This document shows positions 1 to 7,772 of a DNA stretch of 64,000 nucleotides, piece after piece. The position numbers and the translations under genes are program-made. A model generated the notes under the pieces. The model searched no databases. It saw only the letters and a list, made by a program, of their open reading frames with translations, and was not told the DNA's origin. Origin of the DNA: Haloarculaceae archaeon H-GB1-1 (GTDB lineage: Archaea; Halobacteriota; Halobacteria; Halobacteriales; Haloarculaceae); contig JARUKX010000002.1 of NCBI GenBank assembly GCA_029688825.1, positions 1 through 64,000 on the forward strand, written 5' to 3'. Position 1 is the stretch's first letter; each line of letters opens with the position of its first letter.

Positions 1-585
1 TCAGCACATTGCCTCCTGGAACCGTTCACGTAGCGCATCCTCACGCTCCTCGAACTGGTCGACCTTCTCCTGCAGGTCGTCGCTGACTCGTTCGATGCTC
101 GCGAGCGCCCGCTCTCCGGCGAGTGATGCTTGCGCCCCGTCGTCGGATTCAGATTCCAACTGCTGCTCGTACTCCTGCTCGACGCGCTCGATGGTTCCCT
201 CTGGATTGAACAGGATGTCGTTGGCGATGCGAACGTATTGATCGAGGGATGCGCCTTCCTTCCCCTGGAAGAAGTGGGTGAGTGCGTAGGTCGCGCCGGA
301 ATGCAATGTCCACATGTCGATCTCGAAGGGAGACACCGCATTTGCTTCTGCATCGCCTGCCGCGCGCTCGGACAGGTAGTCCGGAAAACCCAGCAGGGTG
401 TAGAACTCCGTGACGGTGAACGGGAGCTCCGAAAAATCGAGTTCGATGTCCTGAGCGTCCCGGATGAACTCGAAGAGGTCGTCGGCGACGAGTTCGACCT
501 GTGCGAGGAGCTCCTCCCACCAGGTCCGGAAGTTCCGCACGTCGCCGACGTGCTTGATGACCTCCTTGTCGGTGAGCGAGCGCAT
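1..585 (-). CDS. DUF932-like protein, C-terminal half (after in-frame amber)
   Basis: This 194-residue frame ends at the first base of the window and starts at an internal ATG. It is in the same frame as the preceding minus-strand piece (613-1206), separated only by a TAG codon and nine sense codons (reading A-Q-D-G-Y-C-S-N-T). The sequence is acidic. It has hydrophobic and aromatic patches around residues 35-110 and a glutamate-rich coiled-coil-like end from about residue 130. Together the two pieces resemble plasmid/phage DUF932-type proteins, which are common on haloarchaeal mobile elements and have no known biochemical role; that assignment is tentative. It is most likely the C-terminal half of a gene broken by a nonsense mutation, unless the amber is read through. 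Confidence 0.5.
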   Translation of the reverse strand: MRSLTDKEVIKHVGDVRNFRTWWEELLAQVELVADDLFEFIRDAQDIELDFSELPFTVTEFYTLLGFPDYLSERAAGDAEANAVSPFEIDMWTLHSGATYALTHFFQGKEGASLDQYVRIANDILFNPEGTIERVEQEYEQQLESESDDGAQASLAGERALASIERVSDDLQEKVDQFEEREDALRERFQEAMC

Positions 586-612
586 CGTGTTCGAACAGTA
601 GCCGTCCTGGGC

Positions 613-1206
613 CTATCCCTCCACGTAGACGGCGTGCTCGCCGAAGAAGTCGTAGCCTGACGTGACGCCCATCGTAATCGGGTCCGACCGACCGGGGAGG
701 CGCACCTCGAGGCCGTCGAACATGATGTCCATGTGGACCTCGCCGCCGCCCCGGTAGCGCCGAATCTCACCGAACATCACCTCACCCAGTGGCGTCCCAT
801 CGATGGTCTCCTTGCGGAGGACCTCCTCCAGCGGCCCGTAGACATCGACCGGGTTGATGATCGCGTAACTGTCTGTGGGAACGTGGAACAACGGGTCCGT
901 CTCCCCGTCTCCATCTCGGGCCTGCTCCCGAGCACGACTCGGCTCGACGAGCGCGTTGAACCGCTCCGTCTCGACCCACTCGTCGGTGTACGGATTCTGG
1001 TACGCCACGGTCGTCTCGACGGCTTGTGGAAGATCACGAACCGCCTCGGCAAAGGTCACGGGGGCTGCATCCCCGTGACGCTCTCGGTACCACTCGGGTA
1101 GTTCGGTGTCGGTACGTCCATCGACGCCAGTGAAGATGGTTCTGGACTGTGGATCTTTCATCTCAGTCACCTCACTTCTGGAATCCTCGTCGACGTGCGA
1201 CTGCAT
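613..1206 (-). CDS. DUF932-like protein, N-terminal half, ends at in-frame amber
   Basis: The start is placed at the ATG giving MQSHVDED because a hairpin leader of the kind seen before other genes here lies just upstream; a longer in-frame extension would translate that hairpin. The next in-frame ATG gives MKDPQ about 15 residues later. The protein has 197 residues. It includes a stretch of the type VTFAEAVRDLP and a block around 'AIINPVDVYGPLEEVL', followed by beta-rich sequence ending at YVEG-stop. That layout recalls the N-terminal two-thirds of DUF932-type plasmid/phage proteins (tentative). Translation ends at TAG, but the frame continues without shift into the 194-residue piece, so the intact gene would encode about 401 residues. 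Confidence 0.5.
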   Translation of the reverse strand: MQSHVDEDSRSEVTEMKDPQSRTIFTGVDGRTDTELPEWYRERHGDAAPVTFAEAVRDLPQAVETTVAYQNPYTDEWVETERFNALVEPSRAREQARDGDGETDPLFHVPTDSYAIINPVDVYGPLEEVLRKETIDGTPLGEVMFGEIRRYRGGGEVHMDIMFDGLEVRLPGRSDPITMGVTSGYDFFGEHAVYVEG

Positions 1207-1212
1207 CGTCTC

Positions 1213-1250
1213 GCGCCCTGCGCCCCTCTCCCGGGCGCAAAAACAACACA
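1213..1250 (-). promoter_or_regulatory. Hairpin leader upstream of the DUF932-like gene
   Basis: On the minus strand a T-rich run is followed by GCGCC, a loop containing GGGAGAGGGGCG, then GGCGC, six bases before the ATG. The stem is GC-type here, where other copies in the window use CCCCC/GGGGG, while the GAGAGG core is kept. See the finding on the leader family. Confidence 0.45.
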
Positions 1251-1301
1251 AACGAGAATCGGTGGTTGTCTCGTTATCCAGGTGCACTCTCCCTTGCCGG
1301 G

Positions 1302-3389
1302 GTGGATACAGCAACTGGGTTCAATAGAACCGGAACGCTTACTCGCTATGACAAACTCCAGTCAACTATTGTGGCGTCATTCCTTGAGGCATTGGCCAAG
1401 CAGCGAGTTTGGCACTGGCTGGAGGAGTCTAAGGGATACACAGTCGATGGTGAGGTCAATATCGGGACTGGTCGCATCGACCTGCTCGCGGAATCACCGT
1501 CGGGAGAGATTATCGGAGTCGAGCTGAAGCGAGCATCTGAATTCGGGCTCGATAGAGACGTATATGCCCAAACCCATCGGTATATCGACAGCGGAGCCCT
1601 CGATCAGTTGTACTTTGCTGCTCCCGACGCCGACAAACTTGGGACCAATCCGGAATCGGATCCTGTCGACCAGATGAGTATCCGTGCGATAAGCTATCGG
1701 TTAGCTGCTGGCGTTGATGAAGGCTGGTACACACCGTCGGAGGTCATCACTCACATTCGGGACGCGATCTCTGCAGACTTTCTTGCCTACTCGCTGGAGC
1801 ATCGTACCGTCGAGGACCTAATTCGGCAGCTGCTAGATCGTTCCCCGGAGGATAACGAGCCGATTTCTCTTGACGAGGCTGCTCAAGGGCTACGACGGAC
1901 ACGACTTCCGGAGGAGTTGGGTGTGATTCACGTCCCAATCGAAAAGAACGGATCTAAATCAGACTTTTCGAGCCTGCTTACTCCCGGTGACGGTCCGACG
2001 CCCTCGATCATCCGGGATGCCGAGCCAGTCTATGCTGGCGATGATACCACTGGCCAGATTTCCCCGACTGAAGAACCGTGGGTGCGACATCATATCTGGA
2101 CTCATTTTGGCGGCATCCCGGAAGCTCACATCCCGAACGACTTAGATTCGGACACGCCCACCCGCCCAATCGACATTCTGGCCTTCGAAGGGGATATTGA
2201 TCCGACTGCAGCAGTCGAAACACCCGAATCGAATACGGTCATCGGTGTCGAGGCAAAGGGTGAGAGCTCTTTTCGGGGTTCACGAAAAACCGAGCAATTA
2301 GAACAGTTCTTAGCAACTGAAACTCTTTCAAAACTCTATCTTGCTGTTCCAACAACGCTTAGCGAGCGTGCAGTAGCATTCCTTGAGCAGCACGAGCTTG
2401 ACACAGTTGGTGTCATCACCGTAGACGACACTGGTGGCGTCGACATCGCTCGCGAAGCGAGGTATCAGACGCCGAAGTACGATGGCTACCTAGAGAATCA
2501 TCATGAACGGAAGGTCGGGTATGGAGATCTCGAGTTCCCGTGGCTTGAGCCAGTCTCGAACCTATACCTCACCGAGGAAGAAGCCGAACGGGTCGAGCAT
2601 CCCGATCCCGTCGCTTACGCGAAACCCATTATCGAGTCAGCCGACTTGGATGCGTCCGCAGGGAGCTGGCTTGACATCGACGACTGGACAGGTTCCGACC
2701 GAACAGAAGATGAGTTCACAAAAGAGCGAGTGCGATACTACCTCCTCCGTGGCGAGAAAGCTGGCCCATACCTCCTCGACTCCGATGTCGACCAAGATGA
2801 GATAATGGGCGGCTACACCCGGTTGGCCTTGGAGTGGTTCGAGGACACTTCCGAGCCAGGGCTGAAGCTGAACTTTGGCGGTGGTTCGTGGGTGGGTGGA
2901 TATCTCTGGTTCACTGGCGAGTCTATCCAAAAGCTGCTCACGGTTCTGCTGAACATTACGGACCTCAATGGGGCGACGATCCGTGGACAGGGCAAAGTGA
3001 TCGATTTGGCAACATTCCCGATTCGGGGCGACAGTGAACACCTTCGGCTGCAGGGCCGCTTCGGAGAGGAGGATCTCTTAGAATTGGATATCCGGAGTCT
3101 TGTCGACGAGGGCGAAGACGACGAAATTCTCGAGATGGATTTAGGTACGGGGGAGAAAGCTGGCGTGACGGCGCAGTTTACAGAGCCACAGTGGTACGAT
3201 CTGGTGGCTACGCTCGATCACCTGCTGACTGGTGGATCGTATCGAGGTCTACCCGGGGAATTTGACTCGACTCCACGCATTGGCCCCTTGGGCGAGGACA
3301 CCTGGGATATCGGGACAGATATCGAGGAAACCTCGAATCCAGTTTCGATTGAGATCCGCAACTCGGATACCGACTTCTTTACGGAGTAG
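1302..3389 (+). CDS. Protein with two PD-(D/E)XK nuclease-like domains
   Basis: About 695 residues from the GTG at 1302. No ATG lies in a sensible place and further upstream the frame runs into the divergent gene's leader, so the start is uncertain. Two nuclease-like cores are visible. The first has D60 in G-RIDLL and E74-x-K76 in GVELKR. The second has D291 in RPIDILAF and E317-x-K319 in GVEAKGE. Each is followed by a similar LYFAAP / LYLAVP strand, suggesting an internal duplication. The C-terminal third (about residues 460-695) is acidic and unrecognised. It is divergent from the DUF932-like gene in a mobile region rich in nucleases. A role in restriction or anti-mobile-element defence is an inference; the family itself I do not recognise. 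Confidence 0.6.
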   Translation: MDTATGFNRTGTLTRYDKLQSTIVASFLEALAKQRVWHWLEESKGYTVDGEVNIGTGRIDLLAESPSGEIIGVELKRASEFGLDRDVYAQTHRYIDSGALDQLYFAAPDADKLGTNPESDPVDQMSIRAISYRLAAGVDEGWYTPSEVITHIRDAISADFLAYSLEHRTVEDLIRQLLDRSPEDNEPISLDEAAQGLRRTRLPEELGVIHVPIEKNGSKSDFSSLLTPGDGPTPSIIRDAEPVYAGDDTTGQISPTEEPWVRHHIWTHFGGIPEAHIPNDLDSDTPTRPIDILAFEGDIDPTAAVETPESNTVIGVEAKGESSFRGSRKTEQLEQFLATETLSKLYLAVPTTLSERAVAFLEQHELDTVGVITVDDTGGVDIAREARYQTPKYDGYLENHHERKVGYGDLEFPWLEPVSNLYLTEEEAERVEHPDPVAYAKPIIESADLDASAGSWLDIDDWTGSDRTEDEFTKERVRYYLLRGEKAGPYLLDSDVDQDEIMGGYTRLALEWFEDTSEPGLKLNFGGGSWVGGYLWFTGESIQKLLTVLLNITDLNGATIRGQGKVIDLATFPIRGDSEHLRLQGRFGEEDLLELDIRSLVDEGEDDEILEMDLGTGEKAGVTAQFTEPQWYDLVATLDHLLTGGSYRGLPGEFDSTPRIGPLGEDTWDIGTDIEETSNPVSIEIRNSDTDFFTE

Positions 3390-3420
3390 TTTCCGATACC
3401 CACTCGTCGGCCGCTTTGGC

Positions 3421-3528
3421 CTACTGCTGGTCGTTGTACCGTTCTAGTTCGCGCCCGATTTTCTCGAGCGCCTCGACACCACGTTCGAGGAGTTGGTGGG
3501 TGGCTCGCGCCAGCCGAAGCGTCTCCAT
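3421..3528 (-). CDS. 35-residue peptide coupled to the DUF6166-like gene
   Basis: The ATG overlaps the stop of the upstream DUF6166-like gene in a TGATG arrangement, so translation would be coupled. The product (METLRLARATHQLLERG...) is a single predicted amphipathic helix rich in Leu, Arg and Glu. I know no family for it. It could be a small partner protein or a chance frame; the tight overlap is the main argument for reality. Confidence 0.35.
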   Translation of the reverse strand: METLRLARATHQLLERGVEALEKIGRELERYNDQQ

Positions 3529-4190
3529 CAGTGCTCCCCCTCTGGGGGTTCGATGAGTTCGTTGCTCTCTTCGGCGAGTTCCCGAATCACCCGTTCCACG
3601 TCAGCCTCCTCGGTAACCGTCCGATGTGCGAGCGGGGCAGGATATGCCCGGTCGCCCTGGCTGCAGAGCACGACCAGCCACTCGTCGCTTCCATCCCCGA
3701 GTACGATGTAGTGGTCGCGATCAGCGCGCTGGAACACTCTTCGATCAGGGCGGGAGACGGCTCGCCAGTTCTCGGGGAGGGTCGGTGACGGCCGTCCACC
3801 GTCGGCGAGGACGACGACGTCGTCGGTAAGGGTCGCCATCGCGGCGTCGATCTCCTCGCCAGTGAGGTGCCAGCACGCCGCTGCACCGTCGCACTCCAGC
3901 TGTGAGACTACCTGACTCCGGAACGCGATGTAGTGCTCACGGGCGAACTGTTCATCGTCGTAGTAGTCGAGAAGGAGCGCGCACGCGAGCTGGGCGGGCC
4001 CGCTACCTCGATACCCGACCTCGAAGCCACTCGGACTGTGGTTGACGAGATCGAGACTGCGGTCGGGTGTGAGTTCTGTGTCCTCGGGACGGCGAGTGAC
4101 AACGAGCTCTCCTCGTCGACGTCGGCCGACGTACGCCGTCGTTATTTGAATCGCCCCCGTTCGTCCCGCTCGCGATCGGACACGTCCCAC
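3528..4190 (-). CDS. DUF6166-like haloarchaeal protein
   Basis: 220 residues. The N-terminal domain (about 18-100) carries YVGRRRRGELVVTRR and RSLDLVNHSPSGFEVGYRG, then SGPAQLACALLLDYY. This is the pattern of DUF6166-type proteins common on haloarchaeal plasmids and proviruses; their function is unknown. The region from about residue 105 to the end is a separate acidic segment. The ATG start gives a 49-base overlap with the upstream HNH gene; I see no ATG, GTG or TTG after the HNH stop that keeps the conserved domain, so the overlap or a rarer start must be accepted. A truncated paralogue of the N-terminal domain lies at 5387-5596. Confidence 0.6.
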   Translation of the reverse strand: MGRVRSRAGRTGAIQITTAYVGRRRRGELVVTRRPEDTELTPDRSLDLVNHSPSGFEVGYRGSGPAQLACALLLDYYDDEQFAREHYIAFRSQVVSQLECDGAAACWHLTGEEIDAAMATLTDDVVVLADGGRPSPTLPENWRAVSRPDRRVFQRADRDHYIVLGDGSDEWLVVLCSQGDRAYPAPLAHRTVTEEADVERVIRELAEESNELIEPPEGEH

Positions 4191-4627
4191 TCGTGGTCTG
4201 TTGGTTTAATCTCGGACCCGAAGCCGTGTCGTTCGGCGTGTTCGGTCCGACTGAGGAGTTCGAGATTCTCCGGCCTGTTGTCCCACCGGATGCCATTCTT
4301 GTGATGAACGTGCTTGTCCGCGACATCGTCGAACCCGCGCTCTGCGACCATTACGAGCCGGTGAATCCCGACGGAGTCTGTGGTTCCACGATAGTTCGAG
4401 GCGCAGATGATGTAGCCACGGTCGGTAAACACGGCGGGATGCCGTCGCCGGTTCGGGACCGCCTCGCGTGCGTCTCGACGAGGAATATCGAACTTCTGCA
4501 TCCACTTCGAAACCGTCTGTTGTGTACAGCCCAGTTTGTCCGCGATCTCTACAGTGCTAAACTCCTGTTCCCAGTAGAGTTCGTAGAGGCGCGATTCGTC
4601 TCGCCAGGGGTACTCTGAGTCGGTCAT
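4142..4627 (-). CDS. HNH endonuclease with N-terminal helix-turn-helix
   Basis: 161 residues from the ATG giving MTDSEYPW. That start is supported by a leader hairpin ending 23 bases upstream; an upstream ATG would translate the hairpin. Residues about 10-50 form a homeodomain-like HTH (STVEIADKLGCTQQTVSKWM). The C-terminal part is an HNH_3-type nuclease with VHHKNGIRWDNRPENLELLS and a following H-AERHG. This is the architecture of free-standing homing-type or phage HNH enzymes that nick or cut specific DNA. Its 3' end overlaps the DUF6166-like gene, so the two and the 35-residue gene probably form one transcript. Confidence 0.75.
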   Translation of the reverse strand: MTDSEYPWRDESRLYELYWEQEFSTVEIADKLGCTQQTVSKWMQKFDIPRRDAREAVPNRRRHPAVFTDRGYIICASNYRGTTDSVGIHRLVMVAERGFDDVADKHVHHKNGIRWDNRPENLELLSRTEHAERHGFGSEIKPTDHEWDVSDRERDERGRFK

Positions 4628-4650
4628 GGCTCGGTTGTGGTGAGTGAATT

Positions 4651-4680
4651 CCCCCGCACTCCTCTCGGGGGCAACAAACA
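4651..4680 (-). promoter_or_regulatory. Hairpin leader upstream of the HNH gene
   Basis: Minus strand: TGTTTGTTG, then CCCCC-GAGAGGAGTGC-GGGGG, then 23 bases to the ATG. Five-base perfect stem with an SD-like GAGAGG in the loop, too far from the start to act as an ordinary ribosome-binding site. Confidence 0.5.
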
Positions 4681-4962
4681 CTACCGACCGGAATCGTACT
4701 TGAATTTCAGACCGATAAATAGCCTACAGGAAGCCGGAAACAGCTCGATGACCTACCAACGTACTACGGGTAATTCTATCAGTTCGTAGAATAGTTCTCC
4801 GAGTCGTGCTGAATTCAGAGGTTGTATGCAGCAGTTGGTCGTCGTTTGTTTCCTCCTATTATCGACGAAACAGCCGTTGGGTAGGTATGCGCAGTTACCT
4901 CTGTCTCGTAGCCGATACGTAATGGCAAAAAGGCATTTACATTTTCACTATTGTGTTTTTGT

Positions 4963-5268
4963 ATGGAACTTAGGCGTGCTACCGTACTCTCCGCAAGTGC
5001 TGGGCTTCTCTTCGCCCTTTTGGGGTTCATTACGACGCCGGGGTTGGGTGGTCGCACGGTGATGGCGTGCAACACCACTTCGGCTCCTGCTTTTCGTGGA
5101 ATCAGATACACCGACGTGACCCTCGTCTGGTTTGACGGGTGCAACGTCTGGACAGTCTCGCTATTTGCAGTACTTGGGGGACTCTTACTCATCGGAGCGG
5201 TTGCTGGTGGTTCCATAACGGTTCTTCGGGCGTTCCGCAACTCAGAAAGCCAACAACCCACCGACTGA
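4963..5268 (+). CDS. Small two-TM membrane protein
   Basis: 101 residues from the ATG giving MELRRATV. Hydrophobic segments at about residues 7-28 and 65-88 predict two membrane helices, joined by a loop with two cysteines (MACN and DGCN) that could form a disulfide outside the cell. The start is preceded by AT-rich sequence with a TATA-like TTTACATTTTC about 30 bases upstream, consistent with a leaderless transcript. It stands alone between the HNH gene and a truncated DUF6166 copy. I do not recognise a family. Confidence 0.5.
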   Translation: MELRRATVLSASAGLLFALLGFITTPGLGGRTVMACNTTSAPAFRGIRYTDVTLVWFDGCNVWTVSLFAVLGGLLLIGAVAGGSITVLRAFRNSESQQPTD

Positions 5269-5386
5269 GTGAGATGGAAGGCGAACGGAATTCCGTTCCA
5301 CTACCGCTCCCGCTCGCTTTCGATACCCAGTTCACCTATACTTACCGATCACCCGGTCCAGCGTGGAACTATTTTAGAATCCCGTC

Positions 5387-5596
5387 TCACGTCAGTCGTT
5401 TTGATCGGCCTCTCTGGCTGTGGTTGACGAGGTCCAGACTGCGCTCGAGGGAGAGTCGCCGATGCTCCGAGAGGTTCAGTACGACTGCTTGGCCGTCGAC
5501 GCGGAAGCCGACGTACTCGACTGTGTCTCGGTGAGACTGTGCGGGCGATGCTACTGGAACCGATTCCGAACTGGCTACAGGTACATTCCCGTTCAT
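5387..5596 (-). pseudogene. Truncated DUF6166-like N-terminal domain
   Basis: 69 codons (MNGNVPV to RLT). The middle part, VEYVGFRVDGQAVVLNL...LSLERSLDLVNHS, matches the N-terminal domain of the DUF6166-like protein at 3528-4190, including the RSLDLVNHS block. It then diverges into QRGRSKRLT and a stop, where the intact copy continues into the SGPAQLA helix. The start and a leader hairpin 24 bases upstream are retained. It is therefore probably a 3'-truncated gene that kept its control region; a functional short form cannot be excluded. Confidence 0.55.
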
Positions 5597-5620
5597 TGTT
5601 GCTCGCGGGCGGTTCGGTGA

Positions 5621-5654
5621 CCCCCGCACCCCTCTCAGGGGTTCAACAAACAGG
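5621..5654 (-). promoter_or_regulatory. Hairpin leader upstream of the truncated DUF6166 gene
   Basis: Minus strand: TGTTTGTTGAA, CCCC-TGAGAGGGGTGC-GGGGG, 24 bases to the ATG. Nearly the same layout as the HNH leader. Confidence 0.5.
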
Positions 5655-5713
5655 ACGGCGTAGCGTTCGGCAACGTATTTGACAGTTGCAACGTACTGTC
5701 CACATAATTGAGG

Positions 5714-6604
5714 ATGGCTGTACTGGACGATCTCTCGGGGTTCGAGTTCGAGGACGTGATGGAGGACGTGTTCCGGAACCTCGGCTACGAGAACGTCCGC
5801 CAGGCCGAGCGAACCGCCGACGAGGGTCGCGACGTCCTCATGGAGGAGGTCGTCGACGGCACGCGGCGTGCGATCATCGTCGAGTGCAAGCACACGGATA
5901 CCGTGGGGCGGCCGGTCGTCCAGAAGCTCCACTCGGCGATCGCCACGTTCGACTTCGACGGTCCGAAGCGGGGGATGGTCGTCACGACCGGCCGGTTCAC
6001 GAATCCTGCCCAGGAGTACGCAAATCGCCTCCAGCAGAACGATGATCCCCATCCCATCGAGCTGCTCGACGGCGAGGACCTCCGGGAGATCGCCGACGAA
6101 ATCGGCCTCGCCCTCTACAACGGTCGCATCGAGATTCTCTGTGACGAGACGCTCCGCCCGTACGACCCGGCCGCCGATGTCGACGCGTCCGTCGAGGAGG
6201 CATTCCGCGACATCGAGAATATCGAGGCCGTCGACCTCCGGGAACCACATTCGGCGGTGATGTTCCGCCCGGTGGTCGCGGTCACCGCCGACACGAACGC
6301 CGTCTTCGAGACATCGGTGGGCGTCATCCACCGCATCAATGAGCGGACGCGGTTCGTCGTCCACGCCGAACGCGGGCAGCCGCAGGTGGTCGACGAAGAC
6401 GTCGGGACGCTGGTCACCGAGAACCTCCACGCGACGGTCCACCTCGACGCGGAGCAGTTCGCTGAGGTGTTCGATGATATCGAAGAGCGCCGGTTCGGAC
6501 AGACCCAAACGGGGTACAAGGAATGGGCCGTCGAGCGCATCCAGCAGCACCACACGACGACGGTGACCTTGCAAGTGCGGAGCTCCACGAGCGCCGTGAG
6601 GTGA
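5714..6604 (+). CDS. Mrr-like restriction endonuclease, probably C-terminally truncated
   Basis: 296 residues from MAVLDDLSG. The N-terminal domain (about 5-120) is a classic Mrr_cat fold: GFEFEDVMEDVFRNLGYENV, DEGRDVLM (catalytic D) and IIVECKHT (E-x-K), then a VGRPVVQKLHSAI helix. Such enzymes cut modified or foreign DNA. The middle part (about 130-285) matches no domain I can name. It ends abruptly after HHTTTVTL with a short unrelated tail. From memory, related haloarchaeal proteins continue into a cysteine-rich zinc-binding region, which is missing here. A different frame continues downstream without stop, so the 3' end looks rearranged or frameshifted. Confidence 0.65.
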   Translation: MAVLDDLSGFEFEDVMEDVFRNLGYENVRQAERTADEGRDVLMEEVVDGTRRAIIVECKHTDTVGRPVVQKLHSAIATFDFDGPKRGMVVTTGRFTNPAQEYANRLQQNDDPHPIELLDGEDLREIADEIGLALYNGRIEILCDETLRPYDPAADVDASVEEAFRDIENIEAVDLREPHSAVMFRPVVAVTADTNAVFETSVGVIHRINERTRFVVHAERGQPQVVDEDVGTLVTENLHATVHLDAEQFAEVFDDIEERRFGQTQTGYKEWAVERIQQHHTTTVTLQVRSSTSAVR

Positions 6605-6726
6605 TCACGCGGTGGGAGGAGAATCTGGAAGACCGTCGCCTCATCAAGCACGCGTTGGCGCTCTACTCGGATGTCGAAGCCGCTCGTGAGCAGATGATGG
6701 ACGTGGCTGACCGCGCCATCCGCTAA
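6568..6726 (+). pseudogene. Out-of-frame remnant after the Mrr-like gene
   Basis: A frame different from that of the Mrr-like gene reads DLASAELHERREVITRW through to DVADRAIR-stop. Its helical, acidic composition is normal for a real haloarchaeal protein, unlike the tail of the Mrr frame. It may be the true C-terminus after a frameshift or the 3' end of another gene joined here by deletion. I cannot tell which. Confidence 0.35.
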
Positions 6727-6733
6727 TCCCGTC

Positions 6734-7186
6734 TCACGGCGGGTTTGAGGCGCTATTCAGCTGCTCTATGTCGTTATCCTCGTACGCTGCCCGCCACATC
6801 GCATGAACTGCACGCGTCACGAGTGACACCTCGGTCACGTCGATACAGGACGATTCGGCGTCCGTTGTTGCGGCTTCAGGCGGCCGGTGGAAATGGATTT
6901 CGGGAGGGTGTGTATTTGGTTGGCGATCGAAGCGCCAATTGACGTCGTCGCTATCGACGTAATGGAACGAGTACATCCCCCATTCGCTCCATTGGATATC
7001 GAGTCGAGCGTTCTCGGCGTTGCCAAGCCCGTCGCTGAGACTGATCTGCAGTTCCGTGGGGGCGACGACGTCGTCGTACGCTGTTTCGTCTACAAGCGGT
7101 TCGAGTTCGAGCCAGAGGTCACGAATCCGCTGGAGTGCCGGAAGATAGATAGGCCCGAACTCGCCGGCGCGGTCGTCATCGCTCAT
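6734..7186 (-). CDS. TumE/DUF6516-like putative toxin
   Basis: 150 residues. The middle, ARLDIQWSEWGMYSFHYVDSD followed by WRFDRQP and PEIHFHRPPEA, matches my memory of TumE-type (DUF6516) toxins, with an aromatic core around F-H-Y and an H-F-H motif. Its ATG overlaps the stop of the upstream winged-helix gene by four bases, giving the gene order expected for a coupled antitoxin-toxin pair. The enzymatic activity of this family is not certain to me. Alternatively it is a non-toxic partner of the regulator. Confidence 0.5.
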   Translation of the reverse strand: MSDDDRAGEFGPIYLPALQRIRDLWLELEPLVDETAYDDVVAPTELQISLSDGLGNAENARLDIQWSEWGMYSFHYVDSDDVNWRFDRQPNTHPPEIHFHRPPEAATTDAESSCIDVTEVSLVTRAVHAMWRAAYEDNDIEQLNSASNPP

Positions 7187-7695
7187 TCAGCGAGCTGGTT
7201 GCTGGCCTCGTCGTAGGCGAGTGCTGCTTGGGCAACGGCGAGATTCTGCCGCGTCGTTCGCCACGCGGTGAGATCGTCCCAGCCCGCTGTCTCGTCGGCG
7301 TCGAGTTGCTGGACGAGTTCCTCGGGTGAGACCACATCGTAGCGATCCTCGTAGCGCCGGATCTCAGCCTTCATCTCCTGGATGCTGTCGAGCAACTCTG
7401 GCCGATTGACTTCCTCACGCAGCTCACGGATTCGGGACATCAAAACCCGGTCGCTATTGCGCTTATACAGTGTTGTTTGGCCGTCCTGTTCCGTCTCGGC
7501 GAACCCGGTGTTCACGAGCGTCTTGCAGTGGCGACGTGCCGTCGGCTCGCTCACGAGCGCTCGATCGGCGATCTCGGCGGCCGATTGTCCATCGTGGGTC
7601 TGTTCGACGATTTCGTACACCCGCTCGAACGGCGTGGTATCGTCTTTCCAGTCCGCTTTGACCTGCTCGTTGACGTCGTCCCACGTCTCGGTCAT
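7183..7695 (-). CDS. Winged-helix regulator, putative antitoxin partner
   Basis: 170 residues from MTETWDDV; an upstream ATG in frame would add nine residues. Residues about 20-85 form a winged helix (EIVEQTHDGQSAAEIADRA, SEPTARRHCKTLVNTGF). A long coiled-coil (about 90-130, RIRELREEVNRPELL) follows, then a helical tail. This matches haloarchaeal HTH proteins often found beside TumE-like genes. A related protein, broken by an amber codon, is at 18442-18969. An AT-rich TATA-like stretch lies about 30 bases upstream of the start. Confidence 0.55.
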   Translation of the reverse strand: MTETWDDVNEQVKADWKDDTTPFERVYEIVEQTHDGQSAAEIADRALVSEPTARRHCKTLVNTGFAETEQDGQTTLYKRNSDRVLMSRIRELREEVNRPELLDSIQEMKAEIRRYEDRYDVVSPEELVQQLDADETAGWDDLTAWRTTRQNLAVAQAALAYDEASNQLAE

Positions 7696-7772
7696 ACTGG
7701 GTGCTACGCGGTCGAGAAACAAATAATTTCCTGAGAAAAATATCTAACGGCAGTATTTGTACAGGGGCGTCG

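Noticed and set aside
3536-3556. CCCCCAGAGGGGG palindrome resembling the leader hairpins
   Set aside because: It lies within the coding end of the DUF6166-like gene (EPPEGEH) and lacks the T-rich flank; coupling to the 35-residue gene by overlap is enough.
4866-4890. GAAACAGCCGTTGGGTAG resembling sequence inside the IS element near 53703
   Set aside because: Too short to claim a second IS remnant; no terminal repeat found beside it.
5387-6574. 395-codon minus-strand frame covering the Mrr-like gene
   Set aside because: Only its last 69 codons resemble a known domain; the rest is a shadow of the Mrr-like gene.
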